From Chloroflexota bacterium (GTDB taxonomy: Bacteria; Chloroflexota; Anaerolineae; Anaerolineales; Anaerolineaceae): 16,702 bases of DNA. The position numbers and the translations under genes are program-made. The notes under the pieces were generated by a model. It was not told the DNA's origin, searched no databases, and was given only the letters and a program-made list of their open reading frames with translations. Below are positions 7,859-15,009 of the stretch, one piece after another. How positions within the stretch are numbered: the first letter of the stretch is position 1; every line of letters begins with the position of its first letter. The DNA is taken from the NCBI GenBank assembly GCA_029265085.1, contig JAJUJY010000092.1:1-16702 (forward strand), in the 5' to 3' direction.

Positions 7859-9016
7859 ATGACGGCCAATTTGCCTGATATTGAACAACATAATGAAGAA
7901 GCTCGGGCAGTATGGAAGGCTTTCCATGATGGCAAGCCAATCCGCCCGCCTGTTCATTTAGGAACTGCTACCCAATTTTTTATTTTGAATGACGATTTAA
8001 ACCCGGGGCTGCGGATCAATTTTGAACAATATTCCAGAGATGCCCGGTCGATGCTGGAAATGCAGTTAAAAGCAGCGGTTTGGCGGTCTGAAAAGATTGC
8101 TCCGTACTGTGATGATCAAATTGGGTTACCGGAAAAATTTGTTGTCAAAGTGGATTTACAGACCTATGATGAAGCCGCGTATTTTGGCGCACCTGTGATC
8201 TTTTTCCCCGATCAGGTCCCTGATACAAAACCTATTTTAGAAGGGGACAAGAAAAACCTTCTCTTTGACCAGGGACTCCCCGATCCATTGATAGGTGGAT
8301 ATTACAAAGAGGCACATCGTATCTATGCTGAAATGAAAGAGCTGATCCAGCGTGAACCGGAATATTTAGGACGGCCGATTGAGTTGGATATGTTTGGTCA
8401 TTATACAGAAGGACCGTTAACCATCGCGTATGCGCTGCGAGGGAACGAGTTATTAACCGATTTGTATGATGATCCGGATTATGTTCGGCAACTATTGGAT
8501 TATGTAACTGAAGGGGTGATTGCTCGTGTCCAGGCTCATAACCGGTTTTTTGGCGCGGCTGAAATCGCTCCAGACATGTTTTTCGCCGATGATGAATTGA
8601 TGTTGATATCCAACCGCCAGATGAAGGAATTTATGGTTCCGGTGTATAAAAAATTGAAGGTCGGACTGACGACAGCGGAAAAGATCAAAATCCATTTGTG
8701 CGGTGATGCAACCCGGCATTTCAAAACGCTGAAAGAAGAATTGGGTGTGTATGAATTTGAAACGGGTTTTCCGGTGGATTTTGGGGCTTTGCGAAAATCA
8801 CTAGGCCCTGAAGTGCTGCTGCACGGCGGCCCGGATATCATGCTTTTGCAAAATGGCCCGGTGGAAGCCATTCAAAAGCGTGTTGATGAGATTTTATTTT
8901 CCGGTGTGTGCGAAGGCGGAAGGTTTGTATTGAGAGAAGGAAATAATCTTGCTCCGCACACTCCCTTTGCCCATTTGGATGCAATGTACCAGGCTGCCCG
9001 GAAATTTCGATACTAA
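7859..9016 (+). CDS. UroD-fold corrinoid methyltransferase-like protein (second copy)
   Basis: 385 residues, same superfamily as the preceding gene but clearly divergent from it. Motifs: GHYTEGPLTIAYALRG (180-195), FADDELMLISNRQMKEFMVP (242-261), KIHLCGDATRHF (277-288, H279-x-C281) and FVLREGNNLAPHTP (356-369). As in the first copy, the position of the distal zinc Cys is Asn (N362); C351 lies 11 residues earlier. The start has a good AGGAG site and only 12 bases separate it from the previous gene, so the two are translated together and may act as a pair, perhaps one for methyl donor and one for acceptor, or as a hetero-oligomer. Which does which cannot be decided from sequence. Confidence 0.82.
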   Translation: MTANLPDIEQHNEEARAVWKAFHDGKPIRPPVHLGTATQFFILNDDLNPGLRINFEQYSRDARSMLEMQLKAAVWRSEKIAPYCDDQIGLPEKFVVKVDLQTYDEAAYFGAPVIFFPDQVPDTKPILEGDKKNLLFDQGLPDPLIGGYYKEAHRIYAEMKELIQREPEYLGRPIELDMFGHYTEGPLTIAYALRGNELLTDLYDDPDYVRQLLDYVTEGVIARVQAHNRFFGAAEIAPDMFFADDELMLISNRQMKEFMVPVYKKLKVGLTTAEKIKIHLCGDATRHFKTLKEELGVYEFETGFPVDFGALRKSLGPEVLLHGGPDIMLLQNGPVEAIQKRVDEILFSGVCEGGRFVLREGNNLAPHTPFAHLDAMYQAARKFRY

Positions 9017-9052
9017 ATATTTTTACATGGAAAGTGTACGAAGGAGCAATGC

Positions 9053-10450
9053 ATGGAGACGTATGATGTCGTTGTGGTTGGGGCTGGACCTGGCGGGTAT
9101 GTTTGCGCAATCCGGTCTGCGCAGGCTGGGCTAAAAACAGCCATTGTTGATAAGCAGTGGTTGGGAGGTGTTTGCCTGAACGTAGGGTGTATTCCATCGA
9201 AAGCGTTGTTAAAAAATGCGGAATTTGCCCATTCTTTACGAGAAAGAGCGCGTGAATTTGGCGCATCCTTTGATAATCTATCCCTTGATTTTGGGTCGGC
9301 GGTAAAACGATCCCGGCAGGTTTCTGACCGCCTGACCAAAGGGATTGGTTTTTTGATGAAAAAGAATCATATTGATGTTCATATGGGAACTGCTGAATTG
9401 ATCTCTGCTGGTCAAATTGCTGTTTCTTACAATGACGGACGCACAGATCAACTCCAGGCGAAGAATATTGTTATTGCCACAGGGGCATCGCCCATTTCCA
9501 TTCCTGGTGTCAATGTGGATGGGAAACGAATTTTGAATTATCTCAGCGCGATTTTGCAGCCAACTTTACCTGCATCTGTTGTAATTATTGGTGCTGGAGC
9601 TATTGGCGTTGAGTTTGCAACTGTTTGGAATTCTTATGGGGCAAAAGTAACCCTGGTCGAGATGCTTCCGCATATCTTGCCCCTGGAAGATGCAGAAGTC
9701 AGCGAAGAACTGACCAAAAACTTGACCCGGCAGGGGATTCAAATTTTAACCGGTACAAAGGTGCAAGGGATTGATACAACCGAAACGGGTGTCACCGTGC
9801 ACGTTCGCAATGAGCAAGGTGAAATTGAACTTCAGGCAGAGCAGGCATTGGTCTCGATTGGTTTTCGCCCCAACAGCCGCGGGTTCGGTTTGGAGAATCT
9901 GGGTGTTGCTATGAACGAGCGTGGAGCAATCCAGGTAAATGACAAAATGGCTACCAATATCCCTGGCGTTTGGGCTATTGGGGATGTGACCGGAAAATTG
10001 ATGTTAGCTCATGTGGCCTCTGCAATGGGGTTGATTTGTGCTGACACAATTGCCGGAAAAGAAACTCGTGCATTGGATTATCCGATGATGCCGCGAGCCA
10101 CATATTGCCGCCCGCAGGTTGCCTCTTTTGGTTTTACAGAAAGCCAATTAAAAGAAAAAGGGCTCCCCTATAAAATCGGAAAATTTCCCTTCCTGGCCAA
10201 TGGAAAGGCATTGGGGTTGGCGGAATCAAGTGGTTTTGTCAAAATCCTGACAGATGCTGCCAACGGGAAAATATTAGGTGCTCACATGGTTGGCCCGGAG
10301 GTCTCAGAATTGCTCCCAGAACTCACCCTGGCTGCAAATGCTGGATTGCCAATTGAGGAAATTATCTTAAATGTCCATGCGCACCCAACATTGAGTGAAA
10401 CGCTGATGGAAGCGGCTCATGGTGCAGATGGGCAGCCGATTCATTTGTAA
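9053..10450 (+). CDS. lpdA: Dihydrolipoamide dehydrogenase (NAD-dependent disulfide oxidoreductase)
   Basis: 465 residues, standard length. FAD site GAGPGG (10-15); redox disulfide in GGVCLNVGCIPSK (C41, C46); NAD site IGAGAIG (179-185); GDVTGK (second FAD contact, about 312-317); and the dimer-interface active base HPT...E (H444, E449). The KALL after the redox site and the C-terminal HAHPTLSETL favour true lipoamide dehydrogenase over glutathione or mercuric reductase. AAGGAG lies 6 bases before the ATG. No E1, E2, lipoyl carrier or glycine-cleavage gene is nearby. Instead it follows two UroD-fold proteins at 36 bases, so it probably serves the methyl-transfer pathway, for example by recycling a lipoyl or thioredoxin-like disulfide. 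It could also be a general E3 placed here by chance. Confidence 0.92.
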   Translation: METYDVVVVGAGPGGYVCAIRSAQAGLKTAIVDKQWLGGVCLNVGCIPSKALLKNAEFAHSLRERAREFGASFDNLSLDFGSAVKRSRQVSDRLTKGIGFLMKKNHIDVHMGTAELISAGQIAVSYNDGRTDQLQAKNIVIATGASPISIPGVNVDGKRILNYLSAILQPTLPASVVIIGAGAIGVEFATVWNSYGAKVTLVEMLPHILPLEDAEVSEELTKNLTRQGIQILTGTKVQGIDTTETGVTVHVRNEQGEIELQAEQALVSIGFRPNSRGFGLENLGVAMNERGAIQVNDKMATNIPGVWAIGDVTGKLMLAHVASAMGLICADTIAGKETRALDYPMMPRATYCRPQVASFGFTESQLKEKGLPYKIGKFPFLANGKALGLAESSGFVKILTDAANGKILGAHMVGPEVSELLPELTLAANAGLPIEEIILNVHAHPTLSETLMEAAHGADGQPIHL

Positions 10451-10467
10451 TTCTTCTTTCCTCCTTA

Positions 10468-10503
10468 AAATCCATCCTGGTTTCTACCCGCCAGGATGGA
10501 TTT
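10468..10503. terminator. Bidirectional stem-loop terminator between convergent genes
   Basis: A perfect 13-bp inverted repeat, AAATCCATCCTGG and its complement, with a 10-base loop. It lies between the convergent lpdA-like and CobW-like genes. T-runs are short on both sides (TTT then CATTT on plus; TTTT on minus), so it probably ends transcription from both directions with moderate strength. Confidence 0.8.
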
Positions 10504-10540
10504 CATTTAAGGAATAACTACTTTTTTGAATCTGAACAAC

Positions 10541-11614
10541 CTATGTGATGCGGTAGGGGGGATGAGGCTGCGGGGGATGAAAAGCATCGGTATGCCGTTC
10601 TTCCCATTTTATTCCACATCTTGCAAGGGTTTCATGCACCAGGGTGCGTAATTGTTCAGCAGGCATTTCTACTCGTGCATTGATCAGGATGTTGATCTTA
10701 TTTCCATGGAATTCAGGGATTTGATCTATTAATCCGGGTTCTACCAGGGTAGGAATACTTAGTTTGTATGGATTCCCATCATGATGAACCAAGAATTTCA
10801 AGTGGCCTATGGCTGCATTTGATGTGTGGAGAGCAGTCTGTAAAGTGGTTACAAAATGGATGAAGATGCCGCGTCCGGTTTGTGTGCTTGAAAGATCGAT
10901 TTGGATTTGTTCGTCCAGCCAGGCTAATTGTGCTTCACCGTGACCATACCGCTGATAGTCAATCTCAGGCGAGGTGGGTACAGGTTGGTATTTCTCTGCA
11001 GCCAATAAATCAATCCAATTTTTGGTGCCATTTTTCGATAGCGCGTTTTGATAGATGACCTTTTTGTCCGGGTAATGTTCTTGCACAAGGCGGCTGATTT
11101 CAGCAAGCTGAATTTCTGAGAGTAAATCTATTTTGTTAATCACCAATAGATTTGCCTCTTCAATTTGCTTGTCAAAGATATACAGGACATCATCGCTAAA
11201 TGGAAGCACCTCGTCCATCAATCGCAGCCGGAGCAGGCGGCTGTCTGTAAAAACCGAAAAACTGAGCGGTCCAAGCCCGGCTTTGCGTAATTGAAGAAGC
11301 GGCCGGACGACCGTAGCGACGATATCTGCACAAGAACCCACTGATTCTGCAAAAATGACGGAAGGACTAAAAGATGAAATTAAATCATCAATGCGTATGT
11401 TTAAATCGTCATAATTGCAGCAAAAGCACCCCCCTGTAACTTCTACGGTTGGCAAATCAGCACTATGGAAAAAACCTGTATCGACCAGGTATTTCCCCTG
11501 ATCGTTGGTGATAATTCCAACGCTCTGACCTTCTGCCATTATATGACGGGCAGCAGAGATGATGGAGGTAGTTTTCCCGCTGCCCAAAAAACCACCAACC
11601 AGATGGATTTGCAT
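10541..11614 (-). CDS. CobW/G3E-family metallochaperone-type GTPase
   Basis: 357 residues. P-loop GGFLGSGKTT (7-16), the CxCC metal-binding motif GGCFCC (61-66; C63, C65, C66) and guanine-specificity NKID (160-163) place it in the COG0523 G3E family, whose members use GTP to deliver zinc, cobalt, nickel or iron to client enzymes. The C-terminal third (from about 230) is a divergent substrate domain. TGAGGG precedes the ATG, and the gene begins 16 bases after the UroD-thioredoxin gene on the same strand, so both are one LacI-controlled transcript. The context suggests the client is a UroD-fold methyltransferase (zinc) or the corrinoid protein (cobalt); this is inference. The metal cannot be read from the sequence. 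Confidence 0.85.
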   Translation of the reverse strand: MQIHLVGGFLGSGKTTSIISAARHIMAEGQSVGIITNDQGKYLVDTGFFHSADLPTVEVTGGCFCCNYDDLNIRIDDLISSFSPSVIFAESVGSCADIVATVVRPLLQLRKAGLGPLSFSVFTDSRLLRLRLMDEVLPFSDDVLYIFDKQIEEANLLVINKIDLLSEIQLAEISRLVQEHYPDKKVIYQNALSKNGTKNWIDLLAAEKYQPVPTSPEIDYQRYGHGEAQLAWLDEQIQIDLSSTQTGRGIFIHFVTTLQTALHTSNAAIGHLKFLVHHDGNPYKLSIPTLVEPGLIDQIPEFHGNKINILINARVEMPAEQLRTLVHETLARCGIKWEERHTDAFHPPQPHPPYRIT

Positions 11615-11630
11615 ATGTTACCCTCAGGGC

Positions 11631-13016
11631 TTATTTTTTGAGATGCGGCTCAATGGCTGCAATTAATTCTTGCTGGCTTGGGATCAAAGAACTGAATTTC
11701 AGTTCACCATTGATAACGATGGCTGGCAAGTTTTTGATTCCCATTTTCATTAACCGGGCAACGTTTTCGGGTTGGGTAATTTTGTATTCCACCACATCGA
11801 CCTGACCAACCAGGGTCTCGGCGGTGCGGTTGGCAGCAGCCATCATATAGCTGCACGCGGCACAGGCTGCTGAATCCAGGGTGAAAACCTCCATCAATGG
11901 GCGGGTCAGGTTGGGGTAATCCGGAATTACAATTGTGGATAAATCCATTTCTTCGGCTTTGTAATTTGCCAGGATCAATCGAGCGCGTTCTGGATCCCGG
12001 ATGGCTTCACCAGCACCGATGACATTTTCTACCGGAGTGGCGTACGGCATATCACAACCTGGTGAAATAATCAGGTTATGGTGATCCAGGTTGTCCAACA
12101 GCGAAAGGACAATCTGCATGTTGTCTTGCTGACTGCCAAAAAGCATGCAGGTCGTGAGCGGGATATTCCCTTCCAGGGTTACGTTGTACTGGTTGGTGAT
12201 TTGTTTGGCGGTAACCATGTTGATATTTTCATCAACTGCAATGCAGTCTGGCCCCGATTGGCACATACCTTCCAGGTTCTTGGTTGCATCACCACAGACA
12301 AAAAATGCCGATAACGCACCTTTCTCGCGAATAAATGTAAATAATTCGGAAAACACCGGCAGCATAAACTTTTTAAAAGCTCTGGGAGATATCTGTGAGA
12401 TTACCGGATCAACCACGGCGATAATGTCCATCTTTCCGTCCAGGTAATAGCCTGCCATTTGTTTGGCAACTTGCAGGGTGTACCTTAATAAATTGGAAAC
12501 ATATTCCGGCTGGTCGATCATATCCATGAATACATCCGTACCGCGCAAATGGGAAGCCAGGGTAAAAGGACCTGTAATTAAGCCGTACAAAGCGGTATGT
12601 TCGCCTACCTTAGATTTAAATTTGTGCATGACATCCAGAATTAATGGAAGACGGCCTTCGTCAGGTTGCGGAATATGGGTTGGAATCTCAGATTGCCCCT
12701 GAAGGGGATGGGTGGCTACGGACGGGGGTGAATCCTCTGCCCAAACGAGCTGGCAACCTAAAATTTCCGCTTCAACTTGCAGGTCGAAAATTACCGGTTG
12801 GCCATCGGGAGTGTAAAGCCGGTTGGCTTCTACTAAGGCATCCAATAAAAGATCACCATTGGTGAGAACTTGCCGGGCGGAATACCCCTTTAGTTTTCCG
12901 ACATGAACACCAGCAAAGGGAACCCACGGAATGGCTGGAACTGGCTCGTGGCGCAGTGTCTTGAGTACTAATTCTTTACCATTTAAACCAACTCGTTTTT
13001 GGGTGGGCAGGGACAT
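11631..13016 (-). CDS. UroD-fold methyltransferase-like protein fused to a C-terminal thioredoxin-like domain
   Basis: 461 residues from ATG 13016, chosen because AGGAG (13028-13024) lies 7 bases upstream; a longer reading from TTG 13076 would overlap the promoter. Residues about 10-350 are a MtaA/CmuA-type UroD barrel: LYGLITGPFTLASHLRGTD, VVDPVISQISPRAFKKFMLP, and LIISPGCDMPYATPVENV carrying the distal zinc-type Cys (C321). The usual HxC motif reads FVCG, so the His ligand is Phe239, while C241 is kept. After a short linker, residues about 370-461 resemble small redox-disulfide/thioredoxin-3 proteins: FTLDSAACAACSYM with C385-A-A-C388, then VDVVEYKI, the cis-Pro-like NLPAIVING, and a C-terminal helix. 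The fusion suggests that thiol chemistry and methyl transfer are coupled in one chain. First gene of a LacI-repressed operon with a CobW-like GTPase. Confidence 0.85.
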   Translation of the reverse strand: MSLPTQKRVGLNGKELVLKTLRHEPVPAIPWVPFAGVHVGKLKGYSARQVLTNGDLLLDALVEANRLYTPDGQPVIFDLQVEAEILGCQLVWAEDSPPSVATHPLQGQSEIPTHIPQPDEGRLPLILDVMHKFKSKVGEHTALYGLITGPFTLASHLRGTDVFMDMIDQPEYVSNLLRYTLQVAKQMAGYYLDGKMDIIAVVDPVISQISPRAFKKFMLPVFSELFTFIREKGALSAFFVCGDATKNLEGMCQSGPDCIAVDENINMVTAKQITNQYNVTLEGNIPLTTCMLFGSQQDNMQIVLSLLDNLDHHNLIISPGCDMPYATPVENVIGAGEAIRDPERARLILANYKAEEMDLSTIVIPDYPNLTRPLMEVFTLDSAACAACSYMMAAANRTAETLVGQVDVVEYKITQPENVARLMKMGIKNLPAIVINGELKFSSLIPSQQELIAAIEPHLKK

Positions 13017-13047
13017 GGAATAACTCCTGGGATTGGGGATATGTATA

Positions 13048-13076
13048 TTTATAGCAACAAATGACAACGTTGTCAA
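13048..13076 (-). promoter_or_regulatory. Promoter of the UroD-thioredoxin/CobW operon
   Basis: On the minus strand a perfect TTGACA (13076-13071) is followed after exactly 17 bases by TATAAA (13053-13048). The start point should fall near 13041, about 25 bases before ATG 13016. The -35 box and spacer are covered by a palindromic operator. Confidence 0.8.
13062..13075. promoter_or_regulatory. LacI-family operator
   Basis: TGACAACGTTGTCA is a perfect 14-bp palindrome with the central CG step typical of LacI/PurR-family sites. It overlaps the -35 box and spacer of the operon promoter, a position that would block polymerase. The adjacent upstream gene encodes a LacI-family regulator, the obvious binder. 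I found no second copy elsewhere in the window. Confidence 0.82.
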
Positions 13077-13115
13077 TGTAAAATATACCTATAAACTCCA
13101 GGGTTAGGTCACAAA

Positions 13116-14135
13116 TTAACCAATTCGAGCTGGCGGGGCGGTAGTTCCGCGAACTACAAGCTGTGGACTAAGAATAATCTGCGGATTATTGGGCATTTCG
13201 CCTTTTAGAACGTCAAACAGGTTGCGCGTAGCCATTGCTATCATTTCGTCCACAGGTTGGCGAATGGTTGTCAACCCTGGCCAGATCAATTTGGATAGTG
13301 CTAAGTCGTCGTACCCGCAAATTGACATCTGCTCAGGAACCTGTACCCCTAATTCGTGCAGGGCGTACAGCGCACCGTAAGCCGCATCATCGCTTCCGGC
13401 AAAAATAGCGCTGGGTGTATTTTCCCGTTGGAGCATTAGTTTTAAGGCTGTATATCCCCCGTCAAAGGTAAACTCGGTGTTTTCGATCATGTCCGGATGG
13501 ATTGGTAAACCATGTTTTTGCATGGCAGCCTGATATCCTTTAAGTCGCTCAAAACTTGAGCGCATATTTCTAGGCCCCATGAAAAATCCAATTTGTTTAT
13601 GCCCCAGGTGGATCAAGTGCTCAGTCGCAGTGAACGATCCATTGAAATTGTCACCTGCAACATAAAAACGGGCATTGGATTGGTCCATTGGATCAATTTG
13701 AACGAGTGGTACTTTATAAGTCGAGAGGAGATCCGTCAAAAATTCATCGGCATCACAGGGCGGTGTGCTGATAAACCCTTCCATGCGATGTTCAGTAACC
13801 AGGTTAACCAATTTGTTTCGAGATCGTTTGTTTAAAGGAAAATATGGTTGGATCAGAATCTCATAATTTTCATCATATGTAATGTCCATGACGCGAGAAA
13901 GAATTGCCGATGCGGCCTGGTGAAAGCCGGGATACATCAAAATACATATCATGTACGACTTTTTTTGCACCAGGCTTCTTGCAGCCAGGTTGGGTGCATA
14001 CCCGACAGAGCGTACCGCCGCCATAACGCGGTCGCGTAACTCCGGGGTCACGTGAGGTTCGTTGTTGATTACCCTGGAGACTGTTTTTATGGAGCAGTTG
14101 GCAATGCGAGCAACATCTTTAATCGTAGCGGGCAA
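13116..14135 (-). CDS. LacI-family transcriptional repressor
   Basis: 339 residues, normal length. The N-terminal helix-turn-helix TIKDVARIANCSIKTVSRVI (4-23) is followed by a hinge helix around PNLAARSLV (48-56) and a periplasmic-binding-protein-like effector domain with GPRNMRSSFERLKGY, FAGSDDAAYGAL and ICGYDDLALSKLIWPGLTTIRQP, hallmarks of sugar-sensing members. The start codon is TTG (14135), supported by AAGGAT 7 bases before it and by alignment of the HTH to the usual N-terminus. It sits directly upstream of the UroD-thioredoxin operon, whose promoter carries a LacI-type palindrome, so it is probably the local repressor, lifted by a sugar or glycoside-derived ligand. That fits the GH31 gene nearby, although no copy of the site precedes GH31. 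The effector is unknown. Confidence 0.93.
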   Translation of the reverse strand: MPATIKDVARIANCSIKTVSRVINNEPHVTPELRDRVMAAVRSVGYAPNLAARSLVQKKSYMICILMYPGFHQAASAILSRVMDITYDENYEILIQPYFPLNKRSRNKLVNLVTEHRMEGFISTPPCDADEFLTDLLSTYKVPLVQIDPMDQSNARFYVAGDNFNGSFTATEHLIHLGHKQIGFFMGPRNMRSSFERLKGYQAAMQKHGLPIHPDMIENTEFTFDGGYTALKLMLQRENTPSAIFAGSDDAAYGALYALHELGVQVPEQMSICGYDDLALSKLIWPGLTTIRQPVDEMIAMATRNLFDVLKGEMPNNPQIILSPQLVVRGTTAPPARIG

Positions 14136-14167
14136 TTTTAATATCCTTATTTGGAATGGTCTTTAGT

Positions 14168-14173
14168 ATTATA
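14168..14173 (-). promoter_or_regulatory. Possible -10 box for the LacI gene
   Basis: Minus-strand TATAAT lies about 33 bases before the TTG start. No good -35 sits at 16-18 bases; the nearby TTGACC is only 12 bases away, so this is a weak or activator-dependent promoter at best. Confidence 0.3.
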
Positions 14174-14269
14174 TGCGAATTTACCGGTCAATAATTGCAA
14201 ACTTCTAGGTGAGCAGTGGTTCATGGGGGACGGATCATGCTGAATTTTTGAAATAGTACACCAACCCTC

Positions 14270-14298
14270 TTGACAAAGAAGCCAATATTTGTTTTAAT
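14270..14298 (+). promoter_or_regulatory. Promoter of the TetR-ABC transporter operon
   Basis: TTGACA (14270-14275), 17-base spacer, TTTAAT (14293-14298). Transcription would start within the tandem operator that follows immediately, about 40 bases before the GTG start. Confidence 0.72.
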
Positions 14299-14299
14299 G

Positions 14300-14329
14300 T
14301 GACTGGTCGGTCATATGACTGATCGGTCA
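14300..14329. promoter_or_regulatory. Tandem TetR-family operator
   Basis: Two near-palindromic 14-mers, TGACTGGTCGGTCA (14300-14313) and TGACTGATCGGTCA (14316-14329), differ at one base and are spaced 16 bp centre to centre. They lie between the -10 box and the ribosome site of the TetR gene, so autorepression is likely. TGAC...GTCA dyads of this kind are common for TetR-family drug-efflux regulators. Confidence 0.8.
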
Positions 14330-14342
14330 TACTGGAGGAAAG

Positions 14343-14993
14343 GTGCCAAAACCAACATTTTTTAATTTGCCGGAAGAAAAAAGGCAACTATTAATCAACC
14401 TCGCTATTGAGGAGTTCGCTCAAAATGATTATCAGAATGCTTCAATCTCTAATATTGTGAACCGTGCGGGAATCGCAAAGGGGAGTTTGTACCAATATTT
14501 TGAGGATAAGAAAGATTTATATCTTTATTTGATCCAACTGGCAGGTGATGAGAAAAAGCAATTCCTGGCAAGCCATCCACCACCTGACCCTAACATGAGC
14601 TTGTTTGACTTTTTGCGATGGCTGATTCAGGAAGGGACACAATTTGAATTATCTACCCCCTTGTTGGCTCAGGTGGCTTATCGTGCATTATTTGGAGACC
14701 GCCCTTTTGGAGACGATCCCTTTACCCAGTTAAGAAAAATGGCTATGGATTATTATGCCAGCCTTGTTGAGATGGGTATCCAACAAGGGGTGATCGATCC
14801 TCGGATAGATCGTGGGTTGGCGGTTTTTCTTCTAAGTACCATATTTAATGAGTTCGGGCGTTATCTTATGGATCGGGCATCTGTAGATCCATTATCACTT
14901 GCTCGTGGTGAAATCGGAATCCAGCAAATTCCAGTTGAGGAATTAACTGGCCAGCTAATCGATATTCTGCAGCGTGGATTGGCTCCACGTTGA
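14343..14993 (+). CDS. TetR/AcrR-family transcriptional regulator
   Basis: 216 residues from a GTG start; GGAGGAAA lies just before it and the N-terminus FFNLPEEKRQ is a common opening for this subgroup. Helix-turn-helix at about 33-52 (ASISNIVNRAGIAKGSLYQYF), then an all-helical C-terminal ligand and dimer domain with no recognised ligand motif. The gene is followed 16 bases later by an ABC ATPase and permease, and preceded by a tandem operator at its own promoter. It is probably a self-repressing local regulator that derepresses the exporter when a toxic or amphipathic compound binds. Divergent from the LacI gene, with separate promoters. Confidence 0.92.
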   Translation: MPKPTFFNLPEEKRQLLINLAIEEFAQNDYQNASISNIVNRAGIAKGSLYQYFEDKKDLYLYLIQLAGDEKKQFLASHPPPDPNMSLFDFLRWLIQEGTQFELSTPLLAQVAYRALFGDRPFGDDPFTQLRKMAMDYYASLVEMGIQQGVIDPRIDRGLAVFLLSTIFNEFGRYLMDRASVDPLSLARGEIGIQQIPVEELTGQLIDILQRGLAPR

Positions 14994-15009
14994 TCTTTGG
15001 AGAAATAGG

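Noticed and set aside
6755..9016. Haem-pathway uroporphyrinogen decarboxylase (HemE)
   Set aside because: The HxCG motif, the paired divergent copies and the corrinoid context fit methyltransferase-type members, and no other haem genes are present.
13017..13076. Longer N-terminus of the UroD-thioredoxin protein from TTG 13076
   Set aside because: This stretch holds the promoter, operator and ribosome site; ATG 13016 has an ideal AGGAG spacing and the family N-terminus begins there.
14168..14190. TTGACC plus TATAAT as a full promoter for the LacI gene
   Set aside because: The spacer is only 12 bases, too short for a sigma-70 promoter; only the -10 box is reported, at low confidence.
14974..15009. 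Earlier start of the ABC ATPase
   Set aside because: It would overlap the TetR gene, has no ribosome site, and adds residues not typical of the ATPase N-terminus.
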